Source: Planomonospora parontospora (GTDB lineage Bacteria; Actinomycetota; Actinomycetes; Streptosporangiales; Streptosporangiaceae). From it: a stretch of DNA of 64,000 nucleotides. Under the pieces are notes generated by a model. That model had not been told where the DNA came from, made no database searches, and was given only the letters and a program-made list of their open reading frames with translations. Where the stretch lies: contig BMQD01000011.1 of NCBI GenBank assembly GCA_014647935.1, positions 62,001 through 126,000 of the forward strand, in the 5' to 3' direction. A program made the translations under genes and the position numbers. Positions 27,564-36,495 of this stretch are shown piece after piece (position 1 is the first letter of the stretch; every line of letters begins with the position of its first letter).

Positions 27564-29147
27564 ATGGCTCAGGCCAAGACGGTGGCGACACCGCCGCCAT
27601 CGGATCGGAGTGCGTCGAGGCAGGGTCATCCATGGCTCACGCTGCTGGCGGTCTCGCTCGGCGTGATGATGGTGATGCTCGACGGCACGGTCGTCGCGAT
27701 CGCCAACCCGGTGATCGGTGCGGAGCTCAAGGCCTCGCTCGGCGACCTGCAGTGGGTGACCAGCGGTTACCTGCTGGCGCTGGCGGTGTTCCTGATCACC
27801 GCGGGCAAGCTCGGCGACCTGTTCGGGCACAAGCGGATCTTCATGATCGGCATCGTGGGCTTCGCCCTCACCTCGCTGGCCATCGGCCTGAGCGACTCCA
27901 TCGGCATGCTGATCGCCTTCCGCGTGCTGCAGGGCCTCTTCGGCGCGCTGCTCCAGCCCGCCGCCCTCGCCCTGCTCCGCGCGGCCTTCCCGGCCGAGAA
28001 GCTCAACATGGCGATCGGCGTCTGGGGCGCCACGATCGGCCTGTCCAGCGCGGCCGGCCCCATCGTCGGCGGCCTGCTGGTGGAGAACGTCAACTGGCAG
28101 TCGGTCTTCTTCATCAACGTCCCGGTCGGCGTCGTCGCGCTGGTCGTCGGCCTGCTCGTGATCAAGGAGAGCCGGGCCGACTCCCTGTCCAGGGTCGACT
28201 GGCTCGGCGTCGTGCTGCTCTCCGGGGCCATGTTCTGCCTGATCTGGGCGATCATCAAGGCTCCGGAGGACGGCTGGGGCGACACCCGCACGCTCGCGTT
28301 CCTCGCCGGGGCCGCGGTGCTCGGCGCCGCGTTCGTCTGGTGGCAGGGCAGGGCCGCCGAGCCGCTGGTCCCGCTCAGCCTCTTCCACAACCTATCGGTC
28401 TCGATCGGCACCGTGCTGATGGTGCTGATGGCCTTCTCGATGTTCGGCGCGATGTTCTTCCTCACGTTCTACTTCCAGGGCGTGCACGGCCTCGACCCGC
28501 TGGACGCGGGCATCCGCATGCTCCCCATGAGCGCAGGCATGATCGTCGCCTCTCCGCTGGCGGGCGCGGCGATCAGCAGGTTCGGCCCGAAGATCCCGAT
28601 CGCGGTGGGCATGCTGATCACCGCCTCCGCGATGTTCCTGTTGTCCCGCCTGGGCCTGGAGGACGGCTACGTGGCCAGCGCGATCCCGTTCGTGCTGCTC
28701 GCCTTCGGCCTCTCGCCGGTCATGGTCGGCGCCACCGAGATCATCGTCGGCAACGCCCCCGAGGAGCTCAGCGGCGTCGCGGGCGGCATGCAGCAGTCGG
28801 CGATGCAGGTCGGCGGCTCACTGGGCACCGCGGTGCTCGGCGCGATCGTCGCGGGCAAGGTGGGCGACGTGCTCCCCGGCTACTGGAGCGAGGCGAAGCT
28901 CCCCCCGCTCCCCCCGGAGCAGATGGAGCTCGTCAAGCAGGGCGCGTCCTTCGCCGAGGCCGGTGCGCCCCCCGGCACGCCCGAGCCGATCGTCCAGGCG
29001 ATCACCGGCGTGGTGAACTCGTCCTTCCTGGACGGCATGCACCTCGGCTTCCAGGTCAGCACGGGCGTCGCGGTGCTCGCGGCCCTGCTCGCGCTGCTGG
29101 TCAAGGCCGGCCGCAAGACCGAGGGCGCCCCGGTCCACATGGGTTGA
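27564..29147 (+). CDS. DHA2-family MFS drug efflux transporter (14 TM)
   Basis: 527 residues with about 14 hydrophobic segments. It begins WLTLLAVSLGVMMVMLDGTVVAIANPVI, the LD-T motif of the EmrB/QacA group; GKLGDLFGHKR is the loop 2-3 MFS signature, and GATIGLSSAAGPIVGGLLVE is the antiporter motif C. The 29-residue N-terminus and Gly-poor C-terminus are cytoplasmic. It should export drugs in exchange for protons under control of the divergent TetR. Substrate unknown. Confidence 0.93.
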   Translation: MAQAKTVATPPPSDRSASRQGHPWLTLLAVSLGVMMVMLDGTVVAIANPVIGAELKASLGDLQWVTSGYLLALAVFLITAGKLGDLFGHKRIFMIGIVGFALTSLAIGLSDSIGMLIAFRVLQGLFGALLQPAALALLRAAFPAEKLNMAIGVWGATIGLSSAAGPIVGGLLVENVNWQSVFFINVPVGVVALVVGLLVIKESRADSLSRVDWLGVVLLSGAMFCLIWAIIKAPEDGWGDTRTLAFLAGAAVLGAAFVWWQGRAAEPLVPLSLFHNLSVSIGTVLMVLMAFSMFGAMFFLTFYFQGVHGLDPLDAGIRMLPMSAGMIVASPLAGAAISRFGPKIPIAVGMLITASAMFLLSRLGLEDGYVASAIPFVLLAFGLSPVMVGATEIIVGNAPEELSGVAGGMQQSAMQVGGSLGTAVLGAIVAGKVGDVLPGYWSEAKLPPLPPEQMELVKQGASFAEAGAPPGTPEPIVQAITGVVNSSFLDGMHLGFQVSTGVAVLAALLALLVKAGRKTEGAPVHMG

Positions 29148-29163
29148 GGCGCCCCGCCCGCCG

Positions 29164-29205
29164 TACGGCCCCCGCCCCCGGATCCGTCCCGGGACGGGGG
29201 CCGTA
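29164..29205 (+). terminator. Hairpin after MFS gene
   Basis: TACGGCCCCCG (29164-29174) pairs perfectly with CGGGGGCCGTA (29195-29205), 11 bp, 17 nt beyond the MFS stop. Confidence 0.7.
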
Positions 29206-29274
29206 TCCGTTGCCCCGAGGTGGCGGACGGGTTGCGGAACCCGGATCGGCGCGGGACCCGGCGGAGCGGGGACA

Positions 29275-29280
29275 TAAAAT
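29275..29280 (+). promoter_or_regulatory. -10 element of leaderless DUF3039 transcript
   Basis: TAAAAT lies 7 nt before the GTG start at 29288, with no ribosome binding site. Confidence 0.6.
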
Positions 29281-29287
29281 CGACAGG

Positions 29288-29542
29288 GTGAGCACGAAGA
29301 TCCTTCCTGAGAGCGACGTCCGGCCGAACCTGTCGCACGGCGACGGCGACCACGAGCGGTTCGCCCACTACGTCGAGAAGAACAAGATCATGGAGAGCGC
29401 GGTCACCGGGACCCCGGTGCGCGCGCTCTGCGGCAAGGTCTGGGTGCCGAACCGTGATCCCCAGAAGTTCCCGGTCTGTCCCGAGTGCAAGGAGATCTAC
29501 GAAGGGCTGCCGAAGGGCGAGGACGACAGCGGCAAGGAGTGA
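29288..29542 (+). CDS. DUF3039 small zinc-ribbon protein
   Basis: 84 residues. The conserved DUF3039 core is HYVEKNKIMESAVTGTPVRALCGKVWVPNRDP through FPVCPECKEIYEGL, with Cys in ALCG and CPEC that could hold a zinc ion. The family is widespread in actinobacteria and has no known function. GTG start with a perfectly spaced TAAAAT upstream. It is encoded just upstream of the DEAH helicase neighbourhood in many actinobacteria, as here at 4 kb distance. Confidence 0.9.
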   Translation: MSTKILPESDVRPNLSHGDGDHERFAHYVEKNKIMESAVTGTPVRALCGKVWVPNRDPQKFPVCPECKEIYEGLPKGEDDSGKE

Positions 29543-29635
29543 GTGTCACTCCCGGTCGATCGCCCCCGATGAGGTTACGGTCAGGATGGCGCTGGAGACC
29601 ATCCGGCCAGGTCAGACCACTCATCGGGGGAGTGC

Positions 29636-30670
29636 ATGGTTGCGCGTGCGATCGCCGTCGTTTCGGCATGCCTGTTGACGGCGGGCGCCGTTCCCGCCTC
29701 CGCCCCGCCACCGTCGCGCCTCGCGCCCGCGGCGGTACCGGACGGATGCGAGACCGGCGCGCGGACCGCGCACCCGGCGGCCCGGACGGCCCGGACGGCC
29801 CGGGAGACTCCGCTGATTCCGGCGACCCCGGTGGGTTTCGCGACCTCGGCGGGTTCCGTGGCCCCGGCGGCCCCCGACACCCCGGGCCGGGGGATCGAAC
29901 CGCACGCTCCAGGCCCGGAGCAGGTCGCCGAGATGCTCGCCGACCTCGACCGGCACCGGCCGGCGCAGCGCCGCGCGCCCGCGGAGACGGTCACGGTGCC
30001 GGTCTGGGTGCACGTGATCACCAGCGGGCGGTCGGGCGCGTCCGACAGCGCGGTGCGCAGCCAGGTCGCCACGCTCAACGCCGCCTACGGCGGCCGGCTC
30101 GGCGGGGCCGACACCGGCATCAGGTTCCGGCTCGCCGGGATCACCAGGACGAACAACCCGGCCTGGTTCACCAACCCGATCGCCAACGAGGACTCGGTGA
30201 AGCGGCTGCGCAGGGGCGGCGCGGAGACCCTCAACCTCTACGTCGCGCAGCTCAGCCGGCTGGTGCTCGGCTACTCCACCTACCCCTACTGGTACATGAA
30301 CGAGCCCCGCGCTGACGGCGTCGTCGTCGACTGGCGCAGCCTGCCCGGCGGGACGCTGCGCAACTTCGACCGCGGGTTCACCGCGGTCCACGAGATCGGC
30401 CACTGGCTCGGGCTGCTGCACACCTTCGAGAACGGCTGCCAGACGCCGGGCGACGGGGTGGCCGACACCCCGCCCCAGGCGGCGGCGACCGAGGGCTGCC
30501 CCGTGGGCAAGGACACCTGTCCCGGAGACGGGCCCGACGCCGTCCACAACTTCATGGACTACTCCTACGACACCTGCATGTCGCAGTTCACCGCGGGACA
30601 GGGGGCCAGGATGAGGGAGTCGTGGAGGCTGTACCGGGCGGCGGGACCGGACATTAACCTTGACAGGTGA
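29636..30670 (+). CDS. Secreted M43 (pappalysin-like) zinc metalloprotease
   Basis: 344 residues. A signal peptide (MVARAIAVVSACLLTAGAVPASA) and a Pro/Ala/Thr-rich linker precede the catalytic domain. The metzincin motif HEIGHWLGLLH supplies three His ligands and the general-base Glu, and NFMDYSYDTCM holds the Met-turn. Paired Cys (GCQTP, GCPVGKDTC) fit disulfides outside the cell. GGGGGAG precedes the ATG. The stop overlaps the start of the following MFS gene (GTGA), an odd coupling for a secreted protease. Confidence 0.92.
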   Translation: MVARAIAVVSACLLTAGAVPASAPPPSRLAPAAVPDGCETGARTAHPAARTARTARETPLIPATPVGFATSAGSVAPAAPDTPGRGIEPHAPGPEQVAEMLADLDRHRPAQRRAPAETVTVPVWVHVITSGRSGASDSAVRSQVATLNAAYGGRLGGADTGIRFRLAGITRTNNPAWFTNPIANEDSVKRLRRGGAETLNLYVAQLSRLVLGYSTYPYWYMNEPRADGVVVDWRSLPGGTLRNFDRGFTAVHEIGHWLGLLHTFENGCQTPGDGVADTPPQAAATEGCPVGKDTCPGDGPDAVHNFMDYSYDTCMSQFTAGQGARMRESWRLYRAAGPDINLDR

Positions 30671-32055
30671 CAGCACCGAAGACTCTCGACACTCCGTACG
30701 CCCCTCCCCGGATCTTCGGCCCGCGCTACCGGACCGCGACCCTCGGCATCCTGCTCGTCGTCACCCTGATCGCCTTCGAGGGCATGTCGATCGGGGCGGT
30801 CATGCCCGACGTCTCGAAGGACCTCGACGCGCTCGACCTGTACGGCATGAGCTTCTCGGCGTTCCTCATCGCCGGCCTGTTCGCCAACGTGGCCGCCGGG
30901 CTCTGGTCCGACCGGCGCGGCCACGCCGTACCGTTCCTGCTCGGCGTGGCCCTGTTCGTGACCGGCATGGTGATGGCGGGCGCCGCCGGGTCGAAGGAGG
31001 TCTTCATCGCGGCCCGCGCGGTCCAGGGGCTGGGCGGCGGCGCGGTCATCGTCGCGATCTACGTCATGATCGTGCGGGTCTACCCGCCGGAGGCCCGGCC
31101 CAGGGTCTTCGCCGGGCTCTCGTCGGCCTGGGTGCTGCCCGCGCTGGTCGGACCCGGCCTCGGCGGGCTCATCGCCGACACCGTCGGCTGGCGCTGGGTC
31201 TTCTACGGGATCGTCCCGCTGGTGGTCCCGGCCCTGGTGATGCTGCTGCCCGCGCTGCGCGGCGGCGACGGGGACACCCCGGAGCCGGGCACCGGACCCC
31301 GCTCCCGGCCGCTGCGGATGACCCTCGCGGCGCTGGCGACGGCCGCCGGAGGCGGCACGCTGCTCTACGGGGTCGAGCGGCTGGACACCGCCCCGCTGCC
31401 CGGCGGAGCCGCCACCGCCGCCGGACTGGTCCTGCTCGCCGCGGGGCTGCCCCGGCTGCTGCCCCCGAAGGCCCTGCGGTTCGGCCGGGGACTGCCCACC
31501 ACGGTGATGATGCGCGGCGTCCTCGCCTCGGCCTTCTTCGGGGTCAACGCCTTCATCCCGCTGGTGCTCAAGGAGGAGTTCGGCTTCAGCACCACCCAGG
31601 CCGGGGTCGCGCTCACCATCGGCGCCCTGGGCTGGAGCGGCGGTTCCTACCTGCAGACCCGGCGCGAGTTCGACCGGCCCACCCTGGTACGGCTCGGCGC
31701 CACGGCGGTCACCGCGGGCATCCTGCTGACGGCGCTCGCCCTGCTCCCCGGCATGACCGGATGGATCATGGCGCCCGCCTGGATGGTCGCCGGGTTCGGC
31801 ATGGGCATCGGCACCACCAGCGTGAGCATCACCACCATGCGCCAGTCGCCCGACGACGAGCAGGGCGCCAACTCCGCCGCGCTCCAGGTCGTCGACACCC
31901 TGGGCGGCGCGCTCACCATCGGGTTCGGCGGCGTGCTGGTGAACCTGATCGGCCACGACGACATCGCCACCGGGTACACCGCGATCATCGCCATGACGGC
32001 GGCCATCGGGGTGCTCGGCACGGCCGTCGCCGGCCGCATGCGCGACCTCCCCTGA
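30667..32055 (+). CDS. MFS transporter
   Basis: 462 residues with 12-14 hydrophobic segments. FEGMSIGAVMPDVSKDL and AAGLWSDRRGHAVPFL carry the family loop 2-3 pattern, and ALVGPGLGGLIADTVGWRWVFYGI is motif C of exporters. It belongs to the EmrB/DHA2-like superfamily. Its GTG start overlaps the protease stop, so it is translated from the same message. Substrate unknown; export of a protease product or unrelated compound cannot be decided. Confidence 0.9.
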   Translation: MTAPKTLDTPYAPPRIFGPRYRTATLGILLVVTLIAFEGMSIGAVMPDVSKDLDALDLYGMSFSAFLIAGLFANVAAGLWSDRRGHAVPFLLGVALFVTGMVMAGAAGSKEVFIAARAVQGLGGGAVIVAIYVMIVRVYPPEARPRVFAGLSSAWVLPALVGPGLGGLIADTVGWRWVFYGIVPLVVPALVMLLPALRGGDGDTPEPGTGPRSRPLRMTLAALATAAGGGTLLYGVERLDTAPLPGGAATAAGLVLLAAGLPRLLPPKALRFGRGLPTTVMMRGVLASAFFGVNAFIPLVLKEEFGFSTTQAGVALTIGALGWSGGSYLQTRREFDRPTLVRLGATAVTAGILLTALALLPGMTGWIMAPAWMVAGFGMGIGTTSVSITTMRQSPDDEQGANSAALQVVDTLGGALTIGFGGVLVNLIGHDDIATGYTAIIAMTAAIGVLGTAVAGRMRDLP

Positions 32056-32153
32056 CCGGGCCGGCCCGTCCCATATCGGAGATCGCCTATGGCCGGACCG
32101 CGGCGGGCGAGGCATGGTAGGACGGAAGGCCGGGACCACCGGGAGGAGGAGGC

Positions 32154-33035
32154 GTGGGCGAACCACCCCACCGCGCGTGGCCGCCGGAGGAACCCCCGCG
32201 GCGGGCCCGCGACCCCCGCCGGGCACGGCCGTACGGGGCGCCGGTGGACAGGGCCGCGCCCCCCGGGCCGTCCGCGCCTCCCGTGCCCCCCGCGTCCCCG
32301 GCGCCTCCCGCGCCGCCCGACCTGGAGGCCCTGCGGCCCGGCCAGGCGTGGCCGCCCCGGCAGAGCGGATGGAGCCCCGCCAGGCCCGGCAGCGCGGGCC
32401 CGCCCGGCCCGGACGGGGGCGAGGACCTGCCGCCCTCGGCCCGCCGGTACGGCATGCCCGCGACGCCGTCCGGCCCCCGGATCCCGCGCCGCCTGCGCCG
32501 CCTCCTGCTCGGCCTCCTCGCGTCGGCGGCCTGCGCCGTGATCACCGCGGGCGTCGTGACCGCGGTGCTCCGGGCGCTGCCCGCCCCGGAGCCCGCCCGG
32601 GTGACGGACCGGGCCGCGGGCGTCGGCTACCCGCTGCCCGAGGGGTGGCGGACCGGAACGGCGCCCCCGGTCACCGGGTTCACCTCGGTGGCCGGAGACG
32701 GCCGGACGGCGACGGTGCTGGTCCGGCCGGGCGGCCGGGTCACCGACGCCCGCGAGGCCGCGGTCACCCTCGCCGACCTGTACGGCAGGCTCCTGCTCCA
32801 CGGTGACGAGGTGAAGGTCGAGGACGACCGGACGATCACCGTGGGCGGGCGGACCGGGCACAGCCGGACCCTCCGGGCGGAGTACCGCGACGTGGTGAAC
32901 CGCCCCGCCTACCTGCGTGTGGTGTTCCTCACGGCGAGCGCGGGCCGGCCTCCCGTGGTCGTGCTGGCGGTCGCCAAACCGGACGGCCCCCGGACGCGTG
33001 CCGAGATCGACGCCGTGCTCGCCGGGGTCCGCTGA
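32154..33035 (+). CDS. Pro-rich single-pass membrane protein
   Basis: 293 residues. The first 100 are Pro/Arg/Ala-rich and disordered. One membrane helix follows (LLLGLLASAACAVITAGVVTAVL), then an approximately 150-residue extracytoplasmic domain (YPLPEGWRTGTAPPVTGFTSVAG through LRVVFLTASAGRPPVVVLAVAKPDG), which looks like a lipoprotein LpqN/PsbP-like alpha-beta fold, though I cannot assign it firmly. GAGGAGG precedes the GTG start. Confidence 0.75.
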   Translation: MGEPPHRAWPPEEPPRRARDPRRARPYGAPVDRAAPPGPSAPPVPPASPAPPAPPDLEALRPGQAWPPRQSGWSPARPGSAGPPGPDGGEDLPPSARRYGMPATPSGPRIPRRLRRLLLGLLASAACAVITAGVVTAVLRALPAPEPARVTDRAAGVGYPLPEGWRTGTAPPVTGFTSVAGDGRTATVLVRPGGRVTDAREAAVTLADLYGRLLLHGDEVKVEDDRTITVGGRTGHSRTLRAEYRDVVNRPAYLRVVFLTASAGRPPVVVLAVAKPDGPRTRAEIDAVLAGVR

Positions 33036-33173
33036 GCCCCGTCGGCACGGCCGCGGCGCGGCGGGAGCACGACCGCGGGGGGAGCGCTCCGGGCCCCGGC
33101 GGGACCGGAGGGCGATTCCCGGCGGGTCCGCGCGGATCGGGGCCGATCGGCGCGCCCGGCCGGTGACGCAGAT

Positions 33174-33179
33174 TAGTCT
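33174..33179 (+). promoter_or_regulatory. -10 element upstream of helicase
   Basis: TAGTCT, 9 nt before the GTG of the short upstream ORF at 33189 and about 90 nt before the helicase ATG. Confidence 0.45.
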
Positions 33180-33188
33180 GTTGAGATT

Positions 33189-33272
33189 GTGAGTGAGCCA
33201 AGCGAGCGGACCATCAGACACGGCAGGCCCGTCGACGCCCCGACCGGCCGTCAGGCGAGGAGGGGCGCATGA
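33189..33272 (+). CDS. Possible 27-codon upstream ORF of helicase
   Basis: From the GTG at 33189 a reading frame encodes VSEPSERTIRHGRPVDAPTG and ends RQARRGA, with a stop overlapping the helicase ATG as ATGA. The start lies 9 nt after TAGTCT with no ribosome site, and GAGGAGG for the helicase lies inside the ORF. The length, basic composition and precise overlap argue for translation, but at 27 codons chance is possible. It may couple or tune helicase expression. Confidence 0.45.
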   Translation: MSEPSERTIRHGRPVDAPTGRQARRGA

Positions 33273-35020
33273 GCACTTTCGCCGCCTCCCACCTGCCTCC
33301 CTCCTACCCCGAGAGGGCCGCCTGGGGCACCGCGCCGAAGCTCCGCGCCTGGCAGCAGGAGGCCTTCGACCTCTACCTCAGGCGCGAGCCGCGCGACTTC
33401 CTCGCGGTCGCCACGCCGGGCGCGGGCAAGACGACCTTCGCGCTGCGCATCGCCAGCGACCTGCTGTCGCGGGGGATCGTCCGGGCGGTGACGATCGTCA
33501 CCCCCACCGAGCACCTCAAGCAGCAGTGGGCCGACGCGGCCGGGCGGGTCGGCATCCCCATCGACCCCGAGTTCAAGAACAGCCAGGGCGCGACCTCCCG
33601 TGACTACACCGGGGTGGCCGTCACCTACGCCCAGATCTCGATGCACCCGGCGCTGCACCGCGCCCGGACCGAGGCGCGCAAGACGCTCGTCATCTTCGAC
33701 GAGATCCACCACGCGGGCGACGCCAAGTCCTGGGGCGACGGCGTGCGCGAGGCCTTCGAGCCCGCCGCCCGCCGGCTGGCCCTGACCGGCACCCCCTTCC
33801 GGTCCGACGTGAACCCGATCCCGTTCGTCACCTACGCCGAGGACGGCGAGGGCGTGCGGCGGAGCGTCTCCGACTACTCCTACGGGTACGGCCCGGCGCT
33901 CGCCGACGGCGTCGTCCGGCCGGTCATCTTCCTGGCCTACGCCGGAGAGATGCGCTGGCGGACCCGCGCGGGCGACGAGATCGCCGCGACGCTCGGCACC
34001 CCCCTCACCAAGGACCAGCTCGGCCAGGCGTGGAAGGCCGCGCTCGACCCGAAGGGCGACTGGATCCGGCAGGTCCTCCAGGCCGCCGACCGGCGGCTGA
34101 CCGAGGTCCGCCGGGGCGTGCCGGACGCGGGCGGCCTGGTGATCGCCACCGACCACGAGACGGCCCGCGCCTACGCCCGGCACATCCGCGCCATCACCGG
34201 CGAGGGCGCCACGGTCGTGCTCTCCGACGACCCCGAGGCGTCCAAGAAGATCAAGCAGTTCTCGGCGTCGAAGGACCGCTGGCTGGTGGCGGTCCGCATG
34301 GTCTCCGAGGGCGTCGACATCCCGCGCCTGGCCGTCGGAGTCTACGCCACCAGCACCTCGACGCCGCTGTTCTTCGCCCAGGCCGTCGGCCGCTTCGTCC
34401 GGGCCCGCAAACGCGGCGAGACGGCCTCGGTGTTCCTCCCCTCGGTACCGACCCTGATGGGCCTGGCCGGGGAGATGGAGGCCGAGCGCGACCACGTGCT
34501 CGACCGCAAGCTGCCGGAGGAGGGGCTCGACGACTTCCTCGTCGAGGACGCCAACCGCAAGAAGGACAATCCCGACGTCCTGGGTGACGAGCTGCCGTTC
34601 GAGACCCTGGAGGCGGTCGCCACCTTCGACCGGGTGCTCTTCGACGGCGGCGAGTTCGGCACGGCCGCCGAACCCGGCTCACCCGAGGAGGAGGACTTCC
34701 TCGGGCTGCCCGGCCTGCTGGAACCCGACCAGGTGCGGACCCTGCTCAGCAAGCGCCAGTCGGAGCAGCTCAAGGCCGGCCGGAGCAGGCCCGAGCCGAA
34801 GGAGCCGCAGCTCGCCCCGCACGAGCTGATCGCCAACCTCCGCAAGGAGCTCAACGGCCTGGTCGGCGCGTGGAACCACCGCACCGGGCAGCCTCACGGG
34901 GTCATCCACGCCGAGCTCCGGCGTGCCTGCGGCGGCCCCGCCATCGCTCAGGCGACCGCCGAGCAGGTCCAGGCACGGATCGACAAGATCCGCCAGTGGG
35001 CCACCCAGCGGTCGCGCTAG
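33269..35020 (+). CDS. DEAH/DEAD-box helicase, XPB/UvsW-like
   Basis: 583 residues of SF2 helicase. Motif I is TPGAGKTTFALRIA, motif II DEIH, motif III LTGTPFRSD; the second RecA domain has VAVRMVSEGVDIPRLAVGVYAT (motif V) and FFAQAVGRFVRA (motif VI). The N-terminus LRAWQQEAFDLYL is a Q-motif-like entry. The C-terminal 120 residues are helical and acidic, outside the helicase core. It probably acts in DNA repair or transcription-coupled remodelling; the exact substrate is unknown. Highly conserved in actinobacteria. Confidence 0.92.
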   Translation: MSTFAASHLPPSYPERAAWGTAPKLRAWQQEAFDLYLRREPRDFLAVATPGAGKTTFALRIASDLLSRGIVRAVTIVTPTEHLKQQWADAAGRVGIPIDPEFKNSQGATSRDYTGVAVTYAQISMHPALHRARTEARKTLVIFDEIHHAGDAKSWGDGVREAFEPAARRLALTGTPFRSDVNPIPFVTYAEDGEGVRRSVSDYSYGYGPALADGVVRPVIFLAYAGEMRWRTRAGDEIAATLGTPLTKDQLGQAWKAALDPKGDWIRQVLQAADRRLTEVRRGVPDAGGLVIATDHETARAYARHIRAITGEGATVVLSDDPEASKKIKQFSASKDRWLVAVRMVSEGVDIPRLAVGVYATSTSTPLFFAQAVGRFVRARKRGETASVFLPSVPTLMGLAGEMEAERDHVLDRKLPEEGLDDFLVEDANRKKDNPDVLGDELPFETLEAVATFDRVLFDGGEFGTAAEPGSPEEEDFLGLPGLLEPDQVRTLLSKRQSEQLKAGRSRPEPKEPQLAPHELIANLRKELNGLVGAWNHRTGQPHGVIHAELRRACGGPAIAQATAEQVQARIDKIRQWATQRSR

Positions 35021-35028
35021 ACCATCCC

Positions 35029-35058
35029 GGCGACCGCCCGGCGTGCAGGGCGGTCGCC
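35029..35058 (+). terminator. Terminator hairpin after helicase
   Basis: GGCGACCGCCC (35029-35039) pairs perfectly with GGGCGGTCGCC (35048-35058), an 11-bp stem and 8-nt loop, 9 nt past the helicase stop and between convergent genes. Confidence 0.75.
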
Positions 35059-35197
35059 CCCGGGCCGAGCGGTTCCGGCCGGTGCGGGTCGGCCGCCTCG
35101 TCCTCATGGCGACCGGCAGACCCGGTGCGACCGCTCTCCACCGGAACGCGGGCCGGTGCTCCGGCCTTCAGACCGGGGAGAGCGTCGATCGCGTCGG

Positions 35198-35869
35198 TCA
35201 GCGCAGGGCGATCGGCCGGCCGGTGCGGCCGTCGACCGCGGTGAGGTCCGTTCTGCCTGGCAGCGGCGGGACGAGGCGGACCCGCGTGGAGGCCGTACCG
35301 CCGGTGACATTCACCGGGAGCGTCCGGGCGCCGGCGGGATGGTCCGGCACCGCCGTACCTCCGTGCAGCCACACCTGGAGCGTGCCGCCGCGGCGGCGCA
35401 CGGCGACGGTCGCGGTGTCGCACCCGTCCGCGGCGGCCGTCCAGGAGAGCGCCACCGCACGGAGCGCGCCACCGCGCGTGATCAGCCGGGCCTCTTCGGG
35501 CACGAGGGGGGAGGCGGAGCAGGGCGCCGGATGTGCGATCACGTTCTCCGGCCGGGTGGGGGCGGGTGCCATGGGCCGGGGGGACGTGGTCGTCCCGGGC
35601 CGGGAAGGCATGGGCGCCCCGGGCTGAGGGGACACAGAGGACGCAGAGGATGCGGAGGCGGGCCGGGAGACCTCGGGAACCGCGGTCCGCGGGACCGACG
35701 GCCGGGCGGCCGGCGCCTGGGACGGGATCCCCGCGTCGAGCCAGACGGTGGCCGCCTCCAGCACGGCGAGTGCCAGAACGGCGGCCACCCGCGCCCAGGC
35801 CCGGCCGCGGAACAGCAGCCATAGGCACACGGGGGCCAGGAGCAGCCACGAGACACCGAGCACGAGCAT
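35198..35869 (-). CDS. Membrane-anchored extracytoplasmic protein of unknown family
   Basis: 223 residues. Two N-terminal hydrophobic segments (LVLGVSWLLLAPVCLWLLF, RVAAVLALAVLEAATVWL) precede a Ser/Pro-rich linker and a small C-terminal domain (LITRGGALRAVALSWTAAADGCDTATVAVRRRGGTLQVWLHGG) with two Cys, probably exported. No named family recognised. Convergent with the helicase. No clear ribosome site at the ATG. Confidence 0.65.
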   Translation of the reverse strand: MLVLGVSWLLLAPVCLWLLFRGRAWARVAAVLALAVLEAATVWLDAGIPSQAPAARPSVPRTAVPEVSRPASASSASSVSPQPGAPMPSRPGTTTSPRPMAPAPTRPENVIAHPAPCSASPLVPEEARLITRGGALRAVALSWTAAADGCDTATVAVRRRGGTLQVWLHGGTAVPDHPAGARTLPVNVTGGTASTRVRLVPPLPGRTDLTAVDGRTGRPIALR

Positions 35870-36065
35870 GTGGTCACCACCGCGAGGTATGAGGATTTCA
35901 ACTCTCCGTCATACTCCTGTCGCAACGGGTGATGGAGGTGTTTACCGCTTCCTTGCCGATCGGTGATCGTCCGCATCCGAAGCGTGAGGGATCCGATAGC
36001 GTGTCCTCGTCCTCGTCGCCACACCCCCTCCTTCGGTGGCCACTACGCTTCCCCCAGAAGGAAAC

Positions 36066-36488
36066 ATGCACATGCTGCAGCTGCAGAAAGCCCTCCGAGC
36101 CGAGATCAGGGAGTACACGGCGCCCATGTTCGAGCAGCTCATGGTGAGGATGGAGGACTTCGCCACGAAGGCGGACCTGGAGCGGTTCGCGACCAAGGCG
36201 GACCTGGAGCGGTTCGCCACGAAGGCGGACCTGGAGCGGTTCGCGACCAAGGAGGACTTGGCCGAGGTCAAGCAGGATGTGGCGGTCCTGAAGACGGACG
36301 TGGCGGTCCTGAAGACGGACGTGGCCGACCTCAAGCACGACGTCGCAGGGCTCAAGCAGGACGTGACCGGGCTCAAGCACGACGTCGCAGGGCTCAAGGC
36401 GGACGTGGCCGGGCTCAAGACGGACTTCCGCAGGATGGACGGGAAGATCGACCGGATCATCGACTTCCTGGGGATGCCGGCCGCCTGA
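36066..36488 (+). CDS. Repeat coiled-coil protein
   Basis: 140 residues built of repeats: three copies of the nonapeptide FATKADLER, a variant FATKEDLAE, then seven heptads of DVAxLKx type. The whole should form one parallel coiled coil. GGAA lies 4 nt before the ATG at 36066; an ATG 30 nt upstream is in frame with no site. Similar sequences occur near toxins, phage tails and mobile genes, but nothing here fixes a function. Monocistronic and convergent with pncA. Confidence 0.7.
   Translation: MHMLQLQKALRAEIREYTAPMFEQLMVRMEDFATKADLERFATKADLERFATKADLERFATKEDLAEVKQDVAVLKTDVAVLKTDVADLKHDVAGLKQDVTGLKHDVAGLKADVAGLKTDFRRMDGKIDRIIDFLGMPAA
36159..36422 (+). repeat. In-gene 27-bp and 21-bp tandem repeats
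   Basis: Three near-identical 27-bp units plus one variant (36159-36266) encode FATKADLER; about seven 21-bp units (36276-36422) encode DVAxLKx heptads. The phase keeps the frame open when copies are gained or lost. Confidence 0.85.
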
Positions 36489-36495
36489 GGCCGGA

